The notes: generated by a model not told the origin, from the letters alone. A stretch of 64,000 nt of DNA from an uncultured Alistipes sp. (GCA_910583985.1 CAJTYA010000005.1:62001-126000); one strand, 5' to 3'. Shown: positions 40,236 to 48,906, counted from the first letter of the stretch. Translations and numbers: made by a program.

Positions 40236-41786
40236 CTACCGGCCGTTTTCGGCGAGGTAACGCCGGCGGATGATTTCGGCGACGGGAATCCCCTTGATCT
40301 TGCTCTCCAGCCACGACAACACGTCGAGGTAGTAGAACGTCCGGCGTTCGTAGGGGTGGTGTTCCAACGGTTTGAGCCGGTCGTAAAGCTGCCGGAGCTC
40401 GTCCCGGAAATTCGACTCGTACATCGAATTGAGCCGTTTGAGGAAAGCCATCATCTCCTTCTGCACCTGCTGCATGTCGTTCATGCGGACCAAAAACTGG
40501 TAGACCGACCGCACCTGATAGTCGAGGTTGTAGTCGATGCCCGCCTCGTAGGAGCTGATCAGGTTCAGGATGCGGGCGTAGCATTGCAGGTCGCGGCGGA
40601 TCTGCGGGTCGCGCGTGGAGACGATCCGGCCGAGGTAGGCCATGCAGCGGCGGTAGTCGTCGTTGCCGAAATAAAGGCAGGCGATCTTGTAGTAGAGCAC
40701 CATCCGGTGATGGATGTCCAGATGGGCGCGATAGCGGTCGAGGTAACGTTCCACCTCCGGGATCATCTTCACGCCCTCGGCGAAAGTACCTTCCCAGAAG
40801 TGCCGGTTGATACGGTTCGAGTAAAGAATCTGCAACGAAATCATCCGCGCGTTGTCGTTGGCGCTGCCGATCGTGTCGAACTCCTCCTCGAAGGCCGTGA
40901 GCGTCCGCACGAAACGCCGGTAGCTCCGCAACAGGAACAACCCGTCGAGCAGGCGGGAACAGCCCCGCAGATAGGAATCGTACATGAGCGTCTTCATGTG
41001 CGGCGCCCGGTCGAACAGGGCGATCCAGCGGCAGACGTATTTGTAGCAGGTCAGCATGTCGTGCCGGATGTAGTTGTACCACACCTGCGCCTGATAGAAA
41101 TGCACCCTTTCGAGAAACGAAAGATTCCCTTCGTCGTATTTTTCCAGCACGGGCCCGAAAATATGCACGATCAGATCGAGGTCCTTCTGCGTCCGGGCAT
41201 ACCCCAGACGCAGATAGAGGCTGTAGAGCTGCATGCCCGTATTGGAGAGTTCGCCGATGTTCGCGATCTTGCCGCTCAATTCGCTTACCTGACGGCTATT
41301 CGCCTCCGTCCGGGCCCGGACGCCGCGCACAGCGCTGAGCGTGTCGATCTTTTTCTGGAACTCGATGATGTCGATGGCCGCCGTATGCTGTTCGTACTGC
41401 AAGGCCTGCTCCTTGGCTTTCTCCAACAGCTTGGTGCTCTGCCGGAAGAGTCCCTTGTCGTAAAGGATGCGGGCGAAGTCGATCTGCTCGCGCAACTGCA
41501 TCGGGATCGTGCGCTGGACGTCCAGCAGCCGGATGCTGACCAAAATCTGCTTGTAGAGATGGGCCTTCATGTTGGGGAGCTGCTCCTTTTTGACCGGGCA
41601 GCGTTGCAGCACCCGCGCCTCGTCGTACTCCTCCATGGAGTCCATGCAGTCGAACAGCGCGATGAACTTGGCCTCCTGATTGCCCGACAGTCGGGTGGCA
41701 TAGAGCTTGAAATTACGCTTCTCCGCCTTGCTCATGCTCCGCACCAGATCGAATACGGGCTCCTGCTTTCCACTTACGCTGCTCAT
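40236..41786 (-). CDS. Large helical protein of unknown function (TPR-like)
   Basis: 516 aa from the ATG at 41786. It is not recognised beyond being an all-helical, Tyr/Arg/Leu-rich protein without signal peptide or membrane segments. Repeating helix pairs with ALQYEQ, YLRLGYARTQKDLDLI and VLYYKIACLYFGNDDYRRCMAYLGRI look like degenerate TPR units from about 90 to 430. The start MSKAEKRNFKLYAT block near the N-terminus is very basic. An upstream TTG start (41813) is unlikely because it lies in the -7 box. It is divergent from purM. It may be a scaffold or adaptor. Confidence 0.75.
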   Translation of the reverse strand: MSSVSGKQEPVFDLVRSMSKAEKRNFKLYATRLSGNQEAKFIALFDCMDSMEEYDEARVLQRCPVKKEQLPNMKAHLYKQILVSIRLLDVQRTIPMQLREQIDFARILYDKGLFRQSTKLLEKAKEQALQYEQHTAAIDIIEFQKKIDTLSAVRGVRARTEANSRQVSELSGKIANIGELSNTGMQLYSLYLRLGYARTQKDLDLIVHIFGPVLEKYDEGNLSFLERVHFYQAQVWYNYIRHDMLTCYKYVCRWIALFDRAPHMKTLMYDSYLRGCSRLLDGLFLLRSYRRFVRTLTAFEEEFDTIGSANDNARMISLQILYSNRINRHFWEGTFAEGVKMIPEVERYLDRYRAHLDIHHRMVLYYKIACLYFGNDDYRRCMAYLGRIVSTRDPQIRRDLQCYARILNLISSYEAGIDYNLDYQVRSVYQFLVRMNDMQQVQKEMMAFLKRLNSMYESNFRDELRQLYDRLKPLEHHPYERRTFYYLDVLSWLESKIKGIPVAEIIRRRYLAENGR

Positions 41787-41810
41787 CTCCGCCTTGCTGT
41801 TTGATCCAAG

Positions 41811-41818
41811 CAAATTTA
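41811..41818 (-). promoter_or_regulatory. -7 box for the helical-protein gene
   Basis: TAAATTTG on the minus strand, 24 bp from the ATG at 41786. It overlaps the alternative TTG codon at 41813-41811, which rules that codon out as the start. Confidence 0.65.
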
Positions 41819-41850
41819 CCGAAAATTATCCGAGTAACGAAATTAATGGC

Positions 41851-41858
41851 TATCTTTG
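41851..41858 (+). promoter_or_regulatory. -7 box for purM
   Basis: TATCTTTG, 25 bp before the purM ATG. Confidence 0.72.
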
Positions 41859-41883
41859 TATGCAAACAATCCGATAACGCATC

Positions 41884-43059
41884 ATGTCAGTATCCTCCCG
41901 TTACGCCGGGCGCGGCGTCTCCTCCTCCAAGGAGGACGTGCACGCGGCCATCAAGAATATCGACAAGGGGCTCTACCCGAAAGCATTCTGCAAAATCATT
42001 CCCGACCACCTTTCCGGCGACGGCGACGCATGTCTTATCATGCACGCCGACGGGGCCGGCACCAAATCGTCGCTGGCCTACGCCTATTGGAAGGAAACGG
42101 GCGACCTGTCGGTATGGAAAGGCATCGCGCAGGACGCCGTGGTGATGAATACCGACGACCTGCTCTGCGTCGGCGCGACGGACAACATCCTGCTCTCGTC
42201 GACCATCGGCCGCAACAAGCGGCTCATCCCCGGCGAAGTGGTTTCGGCCGTCATCAACGGGACCGAAGAGTTCCTCCAGTCGATGCGCGAACAGGGAATC
42301 GGCATCTATTCGACGGGCGGAGAAACCGCCGACGTGGGCGATCTGGTCCGCACGATCATCGTCGACAGCACCGTCACGGCCCGTATGAAACGCAGCGAAG
42401 TGATCGACAACGCCCGCATCGGAGCCGGATGCTGCATCGTGGGCCTGAGCTCGTTCGGGCAGGCGACCTATGAAACGGAATACAACGGAGGAATGGGCAG
42501 CAACGGACTGACCTCGGCCCGGCACGACGTCTTCGGCAAGTCCGTCGCCGAAAAATATCCTGAAACGTTCGATCCGGGCGTCCCCGAAGAACTGGTCTAC
42601 ACGGGCCGGTACGCCCTGACCGACACGATCGAAGGCTGCCCCCTCACGGTAGGCAAGCTCGTGCTCTCCCCCACGCGGACCTATGCGCCCGTCATCCGGG
42701 CCATGCTCGAAGAACACCGGGGAGAGATCCGCGGCATGGTCCATTGCAGCGGCGGCGGTCAGACCAAAATCCTGCATTTCATCGACAACCTGCATGTGGT
42801 CAAGGACAACCTCTTCGACACGCCGCTGCTGTTCAACCTCATCCAGCAGCAGTCGCAGACCCCTTGGCGCGAAATGTACTGCGTGTTCAACATGGGGCAC
42901 CGCATGGAACTCTATGTCGAAGAATCCGTCGCCGACGACCTGATTCGCATTTCCCGCAGTTTCGGTATCGACGCCCGCATCGTCGGTCATGTCGAACCGG
43001 CGGACAAGGCATCGGTCACCATCCGGCACGAAGGACGCGAATACGTCTACACCAAATAA
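41884..43059 (+). CDS. purM: Phosphoribosylformylglycinamidine cyclo-ligase
   Basis: 391 aa, the longer form usual in Bacteroidetes. It closes the imidazole ring in purine synthesis (FGAM to AIR, with ATP). Characteristic blocks are HADGAGTKSSLAYAYW, AVVMNTDDLLCVGA, IYSTGGETADVGDLV and HCSGGGQTKILHF. It stands alone, away from other pur genes, with its own promoter and a near-perfect terminator. Confidence 0.95.
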   Translation: MSVSSRYAGRGVSSSKEDVHAAIKNIDKGLYPKAFCKIIPDHLSGDGDACLIMHADGAGTKSSLAYAYWKETGDLSVWKGIAQDAVVMNTDDLLCVGATDNILLSSTIGRNKRLIPGEVVSAVINGTEEFLQSMREQGIGIYSTGGETADVGDLVRTIIVDSTVTARMKRSEVIDNARIGAGCCIVGLSSFGQATYETEYNGGMGSNGLTSARHDVFGKSVAEKYPETFDPGVPEELVYTGRYALTDTIEGCPLTVGKLVLSPTRTYAPVIRAMLEEHRGEIRGMVHCSGGGQTKILHFIDNLHVVKDNLFDTPLLFNLIQQQSQTPWREMYCVFNMGHRMELYVEESVADDLIRISRSFGIDARIVGHVEPADKASVTIRHEGREYVYTK

Positions 43060-43085
43060 CGGGGAGGCAACGCCTCGCACGACGG

Positions 43086-43122
43086 GAACGGCGCCGGACA
43101 ATGTCCGGCGCCGTTCTTTTTT
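43086..43122 (+). terminator. Rho-independent terminator after purM
   Basis: A perfect 14-bp stem (GAACGGCGCCGGAC at 43086-43099 with 43103-43116), three-base loop, then six T. Confidence 0.95.
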
Positions 43123-43526
43123 CCATGCGACGACGATACAGGAGCAGGCGGTCGCCCATATCCTCCCTTCCGGGATATATTGCGGATCGGACAGGACCGC
43201 GCCCCGCCTCAGACCGGAGCACCGGACCGTCGGTCGGGATGACCTGACACCCGCCGGTGCGTCCCTATCATTTCCCGAAACCTGCGGCCGGATGCCGCGT
43301 CCGTCGGCCCCGTCCCGATCGCGCTCGCCGATCGTCCCGACTTTTGTTTACAGGCTCGCATCGGGACACCGCGAACGGCGGAACCGTCCGGGAACCGATC
43401 GAAAAGCCGGGTTCCGGTACGCTTCGGTCCTCAGACAAAACCGACCGGACCGCCCGACATTCCCCCTCATCCGCCAAGAACCGCCGCTTTTCGCCCGGAG
43501 CCTTCCGCTACCGTCCCCCCCTAAAA
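43123..43526. other. Spacer between purM and the small lipoprotein gene
   Basis: About 400 bp, C-rich on the plus strand, with no supported gene. A run of seven C lies at 43515-43521, next to the lipoprotein terminator. Confidence 0.5.
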
Positions 43527-43574
43527 ACAAAAAGGAGGGTCTTTCCCGCACAGGGGGAGAGATCCTTCTTTTTC
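43527..43574 (-). terminator. Rho-independent terminator of the small lipoprotein gene
   Basis: On the minus strand an imperfect long stem (AAAAAGAAGGATCTCTCCC arm with GGGAAAGACCCTCCTTTTT) is followed by TTTTTGTTTTT. It is 39 bp after the stop. Confidence 0.85.
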
Positions 43575-43612
43575 CGAGGGCAATAACCCGTCCGGTCGTT
43601 ACCGGAACCGCA

Positions 43613-43843
43613 TTATTCCGCAGCGGCAGTTTCTTCGGTCGCCATCGAATCGGCAGCCTGAGCGGCAGCAGCAGCGGCGGCGGCAGCTTCGGCTTCGGCC
43701 TTGGCGGCAGAATCGGCAGCGGCAGCAGCGGCGATCGAGTCGGCTTTGGCTTTTTCGGCACCGGCGTTACCGCAGCAAGATGCGAAAGAAACACAAGCGG
43801 CTGCGACAGCCACCATCACAACGGATTTGGTCATCTTTTTCAT
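43613..43843 (-). CDS. Small alanine-rich lipoprotein
   Basis: 76 aa. A lipoprotein signal peptide ends in the lipobox FASC, making Cys22 or Cys23 the lipidated residue. After GNAG the mature part is almost only Ala with regularly placed Asp, Ser, Lys, Glu and Gln (units like ADSIAAAAAADSAAKAEAEA). It should form one long amphipathic helix or coiled coil, like a miniature Lpp-type lipoprotein. The terminal TEETAAAE is acidic. A near-perfect promoter and a terminator frame it as a monocistronic gene, suggesting strong expression. Its function is unknown. It may be an abundant envelope or surface lipoprotein. Confidence 0.8.
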   Translation of the reverse strand: MKKMTKSVVMVAVAAACVSFASCCGNAGAEKAKADSIAAAAAADSAAKAEAEAAAAAAAAAQAADSMATEETAAAE

Positions 43844-43879
43844 AATGCAAAAGATTAAGTGGTTTGACTAATTCGGCCG

Positions 43880-43909
43880 CAAAGGTATAACGATTTGCGA
43901 TTAATGCAA
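43880..43909 (-). promoter_or_regulatory. Promoter of the small lipoprotein gene
   Basis: On the minus strand TTG (43909-43907), a 19-nt spacer, then TACCTTTG (43887-43880): an exact -7 with an ideal spacer. It leaves a leader of about 30 nt. Confidence 0.78.
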
Positions 43910-43995
43910 CCGCCGAAACGAACAATTTTATTCGAACGATCGTTTCTGTCTCTTTTCCGCCCGTTTCCGCGGCCGGAAACGCGTCCGCACACCCT

Positions 43996-44475
43996 CTAAC
44001 GCTCTTCCTCGCCCTTCGTTTGAGAGGATTGGGCGAACACAGAAAGCGGAATTTCGACCCGGATGGGAAACGCCAGTTCGAACGAATCCTTGATCTTCCC
44101 GCACAGGATGACGGCCTCCTCGTAAGTGACGCAGTTTCCGACCGTCACCTTGAAATAGGGATCGTCGTAATCCATGTAAACCGGGATGGAAGGATAGATC
44201 TCCTTGAACCGCGCGGTCGTCTGTTGGGCCTGTGCGCGAGCGCTCTGGCTGTTGTCGAAAAATATCCGCACGCGATAGCCGCGGATCTTCCCGCCGGTCG
44301 AGGATGCCTGCATCGAACGCACGGCCGAAGCCGCCGCACCGTGTTCGACGACCTCCACCCGGCTGCCGTATTTGGCATCCGGCGAGCGCAACTTATTGCG
44401 AAAAGCCTCCAAACTCTGGGCCCGGCCCGCACAAACGGCCAGACAAAGCCCTGCCACGATCATCGTTTTTTTCAT
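43996..44475 (-). CDS. SPOR-domain-like exported protein
   Basis: 159 aa from the ATG at 44475, which has AAGGAG five bases upstream, a rare clear Shine-Dalgarno for this phylum. An earlier in-frame ATG at 44529 would spoil the signal peptide. The signal peptide (about 1-20) ends AGRA-Q. The C-terminal part (GYRVRIFFDNSQSARAQAQQ through YFKVTVGNCVTYEEAVILCGKI) matches the SPOR fold that binds septal denuded glycan. It is probably periplasmic and division-related. It is separated by 211 bp from the upstream LEA-2 gene. Confidence 0.82.
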   Translation of the reverse strand: MKKTMIVAGLCLAVCAGRAQSLEAFRNKLRSPDAKYGSRVEVVEHGAAASAVRSMQASSTGGKIRGYRVRIFFDNSQSARAQAQQTTARFKEIYPSIPVYMDYDDPYFKVTVGNCVTYEEAVILCGKIKDSFELAFPIRVEIPLSVFAQSSQTKGEEER

Positions 44476-44686
44476 AACTCCTTTTCCGAACGGTTTTTTC
44501 CCGTGCATAGCATCCGAATTATCATCCATAATATTTATCTCCCGTTCCGAAAACGGCGCCCCGCGACCGCTCCGTCGTCCGGCGATCATCCTTTTCGTCC
44601 CCCGGTCCGTCGGCCCGCAGTCGACATCCGGTCCGAGCCGGCATCCGACGCCCCGTCGTCGGGAGCACCCTTATCGAAAAGAAATC

Positions 44687-45184
44687 CTACAAACCGATTC
44701 CCCGGCTTATGTCGGAGAGGTCGATCCCGAACCGGTGCAGAAAGCGGTCGGTCTCCATCTTCTCGATCCTGTATTTCTTGCGTGCCGCCCCGGCCCGGAC
44801 GATCACCGTGCCCGACACGACGGTGCCGGACGCCCCGCGCGAGAGCGTTTTCATCACGCCGAGCGCACCGAGCATGCCGCCCTCGAAACGCACCCGGACC
44901 GGAATCCGGACCGAGACGTCCTCCGAACGGCGCGGCAATTTCACTTTTTCGTCGACCGAAGCCCGCAACAGCACGCTTTCGTCGCGGCTCAGTTCCAGAT
45001 CGGCACGCACGAGCGTCACCGTCGTCCCCGAAGCGTTCGACGCACGGACGAAGACGTCGACATCGGTCTGCGCCGTTCCCACGGAACGCAGTTTGACCGA
45101 CTCGATGCCGTCGTAAGAAAGATCGTCCCGCCGCACGCACGAAGCGGCGACGAGCACGAGCATAAACAAAAATATCCTTTTCAT
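44687..45184 (-). CDS. LEA-2/WHy-domain lipoprotein
   Basis: 165 aa. The signal peptide ends in the lipobox AASC (Cys16). The mature part is a single immunoglobulin-like LEA type 2 (WHy) domain: VDVFVRASNASGTTVTLVRADLELSRD, then LPRRSEDVSVRIPVRVRFEGG. Such proteins occur in the periplasm of many bacteria; the function is not established. A start one codon earlier (45187) is equally possible. It begins 17 bp after the preceding lipoprotein gene, so it is probably the last gene of the operon that starts with the FtsX-like permease. Confidence 0.82.
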   Translation of the reverse strand: MKRIFLFMLVLVAASCVRRDDLSYDGIESVKLRSVGTAQTDVDVFVRASNASGTTVTLVRADLELSRDESVLLRASVDEKVKLPRRSEDVSVRIPVRVRFEGGMLGALGVMKTLSRGASGTVVSGTVIVRAGAARKKYRIEKMETDRFLHRFGIDLSDISRGIGL

Positions 45185-45201
45185 CATCGTTCGTTTTCTT
45201 T

Positions 45202-45885
45202 TTATTCTTCTTCGCAAAACGCGGCAGAGCCATTCTCCCGGAAATCGGTCCATCGCACCTCGCCTCCGGTCCCTTCCGTCCGCTCTCCGGCCGCGAGCAG
45301 ATCGCCCGTTTCGGCATCGAAATCCGCATACGCGAGGTTTCCCGACGGCGAAATACCGATGACGCTCAGCACGATCGTTCCCCGATCCGAAGCCTCTGCG
45401 GACGTCGCACATTCCAACCGGAAGTTGTAGCCCGACACCCATTCGTCCTCGTCGGCGGGATCGCCGCCCCGCAGTCCGAGCCGTGCGGCCCGTTCCGCTG
45501 CGCGTGCGGCCGTCAGCTTCACGCGCTCCGTCTCGACCGGAGCGCCGCAGGCATCCCTGTCGGCCCTCTCCACCGCAACGACCGCGCCGTCGCAAAGGAT
45601 CGCATCCATGCGCGCGCCGCTTTCTCCGGCGAAACGGACGATCCACCACTGCCGCCTGCCGTCCGCACCGGAAGCCGCGCTGCGGACGGAGTCGTTGTCA
45701 TAACTGTGCACGCGCGTCAACCGCCATGCACCGTCCTGCTCTCCGACCGCTTCCGTTCCCAGAGCGATGGCCTCTTGTAGCGAAATTTCCGTCTTGAGCG
45801 CCGCGACCGGCTCCGTTTTCGCACCGTCCCGACAGGCCGTCGCGACGAGCGCCGCCAGCACCAGCGACCGACCGATCCGTCTCAT
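45202..45885 (-). CDS. Putative lipoprotein of unknown function
   Basis: 227 aa. The signal peptide ends in the lipobox ATAC (Cys18). The mature protein has two similar-looking alpha/beta halves, each starting with an acidic helix (SLQEAIALGTEAV and TAARAAERAARLG) followed by strands. This loosely recalls PepSY-type folds, but I do not claim the family. The ATG (45885) overlaps the ubiE stop as ATGA, so translation is coupled to ubiE. A second ATG six bases upstream (45891) is also possible. Confidence 0.75.
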   Translation of the reverse strand: MRRIGRSLVLAALVATACRDGAKTEPVAALKTEISLQEAIALGTEAVGEQDGAWRLTRVHSYDNDSVRSAASGADGRRQWWIVRFAGESGARMDAILCDGAVVAVERADRDACGAPVETERVKLTAARAAERAARLGLRGGDPADEDEWVSGYNFRLECATSAEASDRGTIVLSVIGISPSGNLAYADFDAETGDLLAAGERTEGTGGEVRWTDFRENGSAAFCEEE

Positions 45886-46634
45886 ACGCATCCCCCCGCC
45901 GTATCGCCGGCACCCGCAGGTCTCGTCGCGCTGTAAATCTGCGCCACGCCGCCGAACAGGTGCTCGATGCGGCACTCCGCGAAACCGCCCTCGGCGAGCA
46001 TCCGTGCGAACGCCTCGCCGTAAGGGAACTCCTCGACCGATTCCGGCAGGTAGGCGTAAGCCTTCGCATCCCGCGAAATCAACCCGCCCAACCGGGGCAG
46101 AACCCGGTGGAAATAAAAACGGTACAGCGCACCGAATATTTTATGCTTCGGCATCCCGAATTCGAGCACATAGAGCCGACCTCCGGGCTTCAGCGCCCGG
46201 AACAGTCCGGCAATGCCGCCCGGAATGTCTTCGAAATTCCGCACGCCGAAAGCCACCGTAGCCGCATCGAACCGCCCCGTACCGTAATCGCCCGACTCGG
46301 CATCGCCTTCGCGGAGTTCGATACGGTCCGACAGACCGGCCCGCGCCACTTTTTCGCGCCCTACGGCCAGCATCCGCGCCGAGAGGTCCACGCCCGTGAT
46401 CCGCGCATGGCGGCAGGCGCGCCCCAACATGATCGCCAGATCGGCCGTGCCGGTGGCCATGTCCAGCACTTCGGAGGGATTACCCCGGCGCACCCGGCGC
46501 ACGACGCGACGGCGCCACCCCCGGTCGATGCCCAGCGAGAGCAGATGATTGAGCAGATCGTACCGGCGGGCGATCCCGTCGAACATGTCCCGCACCTGCT
46601 CTTTCTTGCTTTCCGTTTCGTTATAGGGTTTCAT
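45882..46634 (-). CDS. ubiE: Demethylmenaquinone methyltransferase
   Basis: 250 aa. This SAM-dependent methyltransferase performs the last step of menaquinone synthesis (also called menG). SAM motif I is VLDMATGTADLAI (57-69). The family signatures FDGIARRYDLLNHLLSLGIDRGWRRR (18-43) and AFGVRNFEDIPGGIAGLFRALKPGG are present. Anaerobic Bacteroidales use menaquinone with fumarate reductase. It lies 18 bp after the permease gene and overlaps the next gene by 4 bp. Confidence 0.95.
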   Translation of the reverse strand: MKPYNETESKKEQVRDMFDGIARRYDLLNHLLSLGIDRGWRRRVVRRVRRGNPSEVLDMATGTADLAIMLGRACRHARITGVDLSARMLAVGREKVARAGLSDRIELREGDAESGDYGTGRFDAATVAFGVRNFEDIPGGIAGLFRALKPGGRLYVLEFGMPKHKIFGALYRFYFHRVLPRLGGLISRDAKAYAYLPESVEEFPYGEAFARMLAEGGFAECRIEHLFGGVAQIYSATRPAGAGDTAGGCV

Positions 46635-46652
46635 CGCATGAGTTTCTTCCGG

Positions 46653-47897
46653 CTATTCGAACCGGATGGTTCTCTCCGGCAAAATTAATGAAATTATCAT
46701 GGTCGGCAAGGCGAGCAGCCCGACGACGAGCACGAACGTGACCACATCGAGCGCCGCGAGCCAGCCCGCATGCAGCGCCACGGGAACGGTCGTCAGGAAA
46801 TACCCCTCCGAATCGAGCGTCGCCCAGCCCGTGTAATGTTGCAGCAGACAGAGCCCCACGCCCACGACGTTGCCCCAGAACATGCCGCGGAGAATCACGA
46901 ACGAAGAACGGATGACGAACATCTTCTGCAACGCCCGGTTCCCCATGCCCAACGCCTTGAGCACCCCGATCATGGAAGTGCGCTCCAGCAGGATGATCAA
47001 CAGCGCGGCGATCATGTTGAACAGCGCCACGAGCAACATCACGACGATGATGACGGCGGCATTGACGTCGTGGGCGTCCAGCCAGTCGAAAATCATCGGG
47101 AACTGCTTTTTAAGGTTGGTCACCCGCAGCGCATCCTCCTCGTCCGAAGCCTCCGAGACGATGCGGTACGTCTCGTTGGTGTAGCGGTCCAACCGGGCGA
47201 AATCGTCCACCGTCACCTCGAATCCGGTCACGGACGTCGAGTCCCAGCCGTTGAGACGCTGTACGTTGCGCATGTCGGTGAAGACCATCGTGCGGTCCAT
47301 CTCGCCGAAGCCCGTGTCGTAAATGCCGCACACCCGGAACCGGTCCCGGCGGGGCGGATTCTGGATGAAAAGCATTTCGACCGGATCGCCCGCCCCCACC
47401 TCCATCTGGTCGGCCAGCGTGCGCGACAGCAGGACGTCCTTGTGCCGCACACCGCCGCCCGTTCTCGGCAGATCGCCCTCGACGAGGTTCTGCCGGAAGA
47501 ACGACCAGTCGTAGGTCGTATCGACGCCCTTGAGCACGACGCCCGCCATCGCGTCCTCCCCTTTGAGGATTCCTCCCTTTATGGCATAGGGATTGATCCG
47601 AACGATTCCGGGCAGCCGCTCCAGTTCGGGCAGAAAAGCCTGCTCGCGCGGGACGGGCACCGTTTCGTAGGAAGCGTTGCCGTCCAGATGCACGATCTGT
47701 ATCTGTGCCCCGAACCCGCTCAGCTTGGCGGCGATTTCGCGCTTGAATCCGAAGATCACGGCCAGCGAAACGATCATCACGGCCACGCCGACGGCCACGC
47801 TCAACGTGGCGATGCGCACCATCACGTTGTTCTTGCGTCCGGCCGTCGCCGCGGCGATGCGGCGGGCCAGAAAAAATTCGAGGTTCAGCTTACCCAT
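46653..47897 (-). CDS. FtsX/LolE-like ABC transporter permease
   Basis: 414 aa from the ATG at 47897. Four transmembrane segments (about 25-48, then three after residue 275) flank a large periplasmic MacB-like domain. This is the LolC/LolE topology. The block LERTSMIGVLKALGMGNRALQKMF after the second segment is the typical coupling loop. It probably extracts lipoproteins from the inner membrane together with an ATPase (LolD) encoded elsewhere. The lipoprotein genes downstream in the operon fit this. Confidence 0.88.
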   Translation of the reverse strand: MGKLNLEFFLARRIAAATAGRKNNVMVRIATLSVAVGVAVMIVSLAVIFGFKREIAAKLSGFGAQIQIVHLDGNASYETVPVPREQAFLPELERLPGIVRINPYAIKGGILKGEDAMAGVVLKGVDTTYDWSFFRQNLVEGDLPRTGGGVRHKDVLLSRTLADQMEVGAGDPVEMLFIQNPPRRDRFRVCGIYDTGFGEMDRTMVFTDMRNVQRLNGWDSTSVTGFEVTVDDFARLDRYTNETYRIVSEASDEEDALRVTNLKKQFPMIFDWLDAHDVNAAVIIVVMLLVALFNMIAALLIILLERTSMIGVLKALGMGNRALQKMFVIRSSFVILRGMFWGNVVGVGLCLLQHYTGWATLDSEGYFLTTVPVALHAGWLAALDVVTFVLVVGLLALPTMIISLILPERTIRFE

Positions 47898-47951
47898 AAT
47901 CCGATTGTCGTGCGCCCGGAGGAAACGCCATGCAAAGTAACACAAAAATTC

Positions 47952-47959
47952 ATATTTTT
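47952..47959 (+). promoter_or_regulatory. -7 box for the short-chain dehydrogenase gene
   Basis: TATTTTTG, 82 bp before the ATG. A weaker opposing box for the permease gene (TTACTTTG, one mismatch) lies just to its left. Confidence 0.6.
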
Positions 47960-48041
47960 GCACATACGTTCGGAGGAAGGCCCGCAGGGAAACGACACGG
48001 CACCTGCCGCCGGACCGAGACAGACACACAACCCTTCGACC

Positions 48042-48821
48042 ATGAGCAAAACCGCATTGATTACCGGAGCCTCTTCGGGCATAGGCGCCGCGACGGCCCG
48101 GACGCTGGCAGCCGCCGGCTACGACCTCGTCATCACGGGCCGCCGGACCGACCGCCTGCAAGCGCTGAACGACACGCTGGAGGAGCGGTACGGCATCCGC
48201 GTGCACGTGCTCGGATTCGACATCCGGGACCGTTTCCAGACCGAAAGCGCCATCGACGCGCTGCCCGCCCGCTTCCGCCGCATCGACCTGCTGGTCAACA
48301 ACGCCGGGCTCGCTGCCGGACTCGAACACATCGACGAAGGCGACCCGCTCGACTGGGACCGGATGATCGACACCAACGTCAAGGGCCTGCTCTACATCAC
48401 CCGCATCGTCTCGCAGCGGATGATCGCCGACGGCCGGGGAGGCCACATCATCAACATCGGGTCGATCGCCGGCGTACAGACCTACGAGAACGGAGCGGTC
48501 TACTGCGCCTCGAAACACGCCGTGCATGCCCTCTCGCAGGGCATGCGGATGGACCTGCTGAGCCACGGCATCAAGGTGACCGAGATCCGGCCGGGCATGG
48601 TGGAGACCGAATTTTCGGTCGTGCGCTTCCACGGCGACCGCCGGCGGGCCGACGACGTCTACCAGGGCATCGAGCCGCTGACGGGCGACGACATCGCCTC
48701 CGTGGTGGGATGGATCGTCTCGCTGCCGCCGCACGTCAACATCAACGACATCGAAGTCATGCCCTCGGCGCAGGCGAACGCCTACCTCACCTGCCGGAAG
48801 GAAGACGAAAGCGAACAATAA
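48042..48821 (+). CDS. Short-chain dehydrogenase (YdfG-like)
   Basis: 259 aa classical SDR. The cofactor motif is TGASSGIG (8-15), followed by NNAG (86-89). The catalytic residues are Ser141, Tyr154 and Lys158 in GSIAGVQTYENGAVYCASK. GRR after strand 2 (33-35) suggests NADP. It is closest in look to NADP-dependent 3-hydroxy acid/serine dehydrogenases (YdfG). The substrate is unproved. A palindrome over the stop codon may end the transcript. Confidence 0.9.
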   Translation: MSKTALITGASSGIGAATARTLAAAGYDLVITGRRTDRLQALNDTLEERYGIRVHVLGFDIRDRFQTESAIDALPARFRRIDLLVNNAGLAAGLEHIDEGDPLDWDRMIDTNVKGLLYITRIVSQRMIADGRGGHIINIGSIAGVQTYENGAVYCASKHAVHALSQGMRMDLLSHGIKVTEIRPGMVETEFSVVRFHGDRRRADDVYQGIEPLTGDDIASVVGWIVSLPPHVNINDIEVMPSAQANAYLTCRKEDESEQ

Positions 48822-48840
48822 AACGGACCGCGGTCCGTTT
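48821..48840 (+). terminator. 20-bp palindrome after the dehydrogenase gene
   Basis: A perfect palindrome (AAACGGACCG and its complement) starts on the last base of the stop codon. The T-run is only three to four bases, so it may be a weak terminator or attenuator ahead of the peptidase gene. Confidence 0.5.
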
Positions 48841-48906
48841 CATTAGAACGACAAGGTAAAACCCGGTTCCCCCGAAAGCGGGAGCCACAAACACGAAAAC
48901 CGAATT

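Noticed and set aside
44476..44589. N-terminal extension of the SPOR-like protein
   Set aside because: It would bury the signal peptide; the ATG at 44475 has AAGGAG at the right distance.
46653..48818. Single 721-codon minus frame joining the permease with upstream DNA
   Set aside because: The part beyond 47897 is antisense to the short-chain dehydrogenase gene; the true start is the ATG at 47897.
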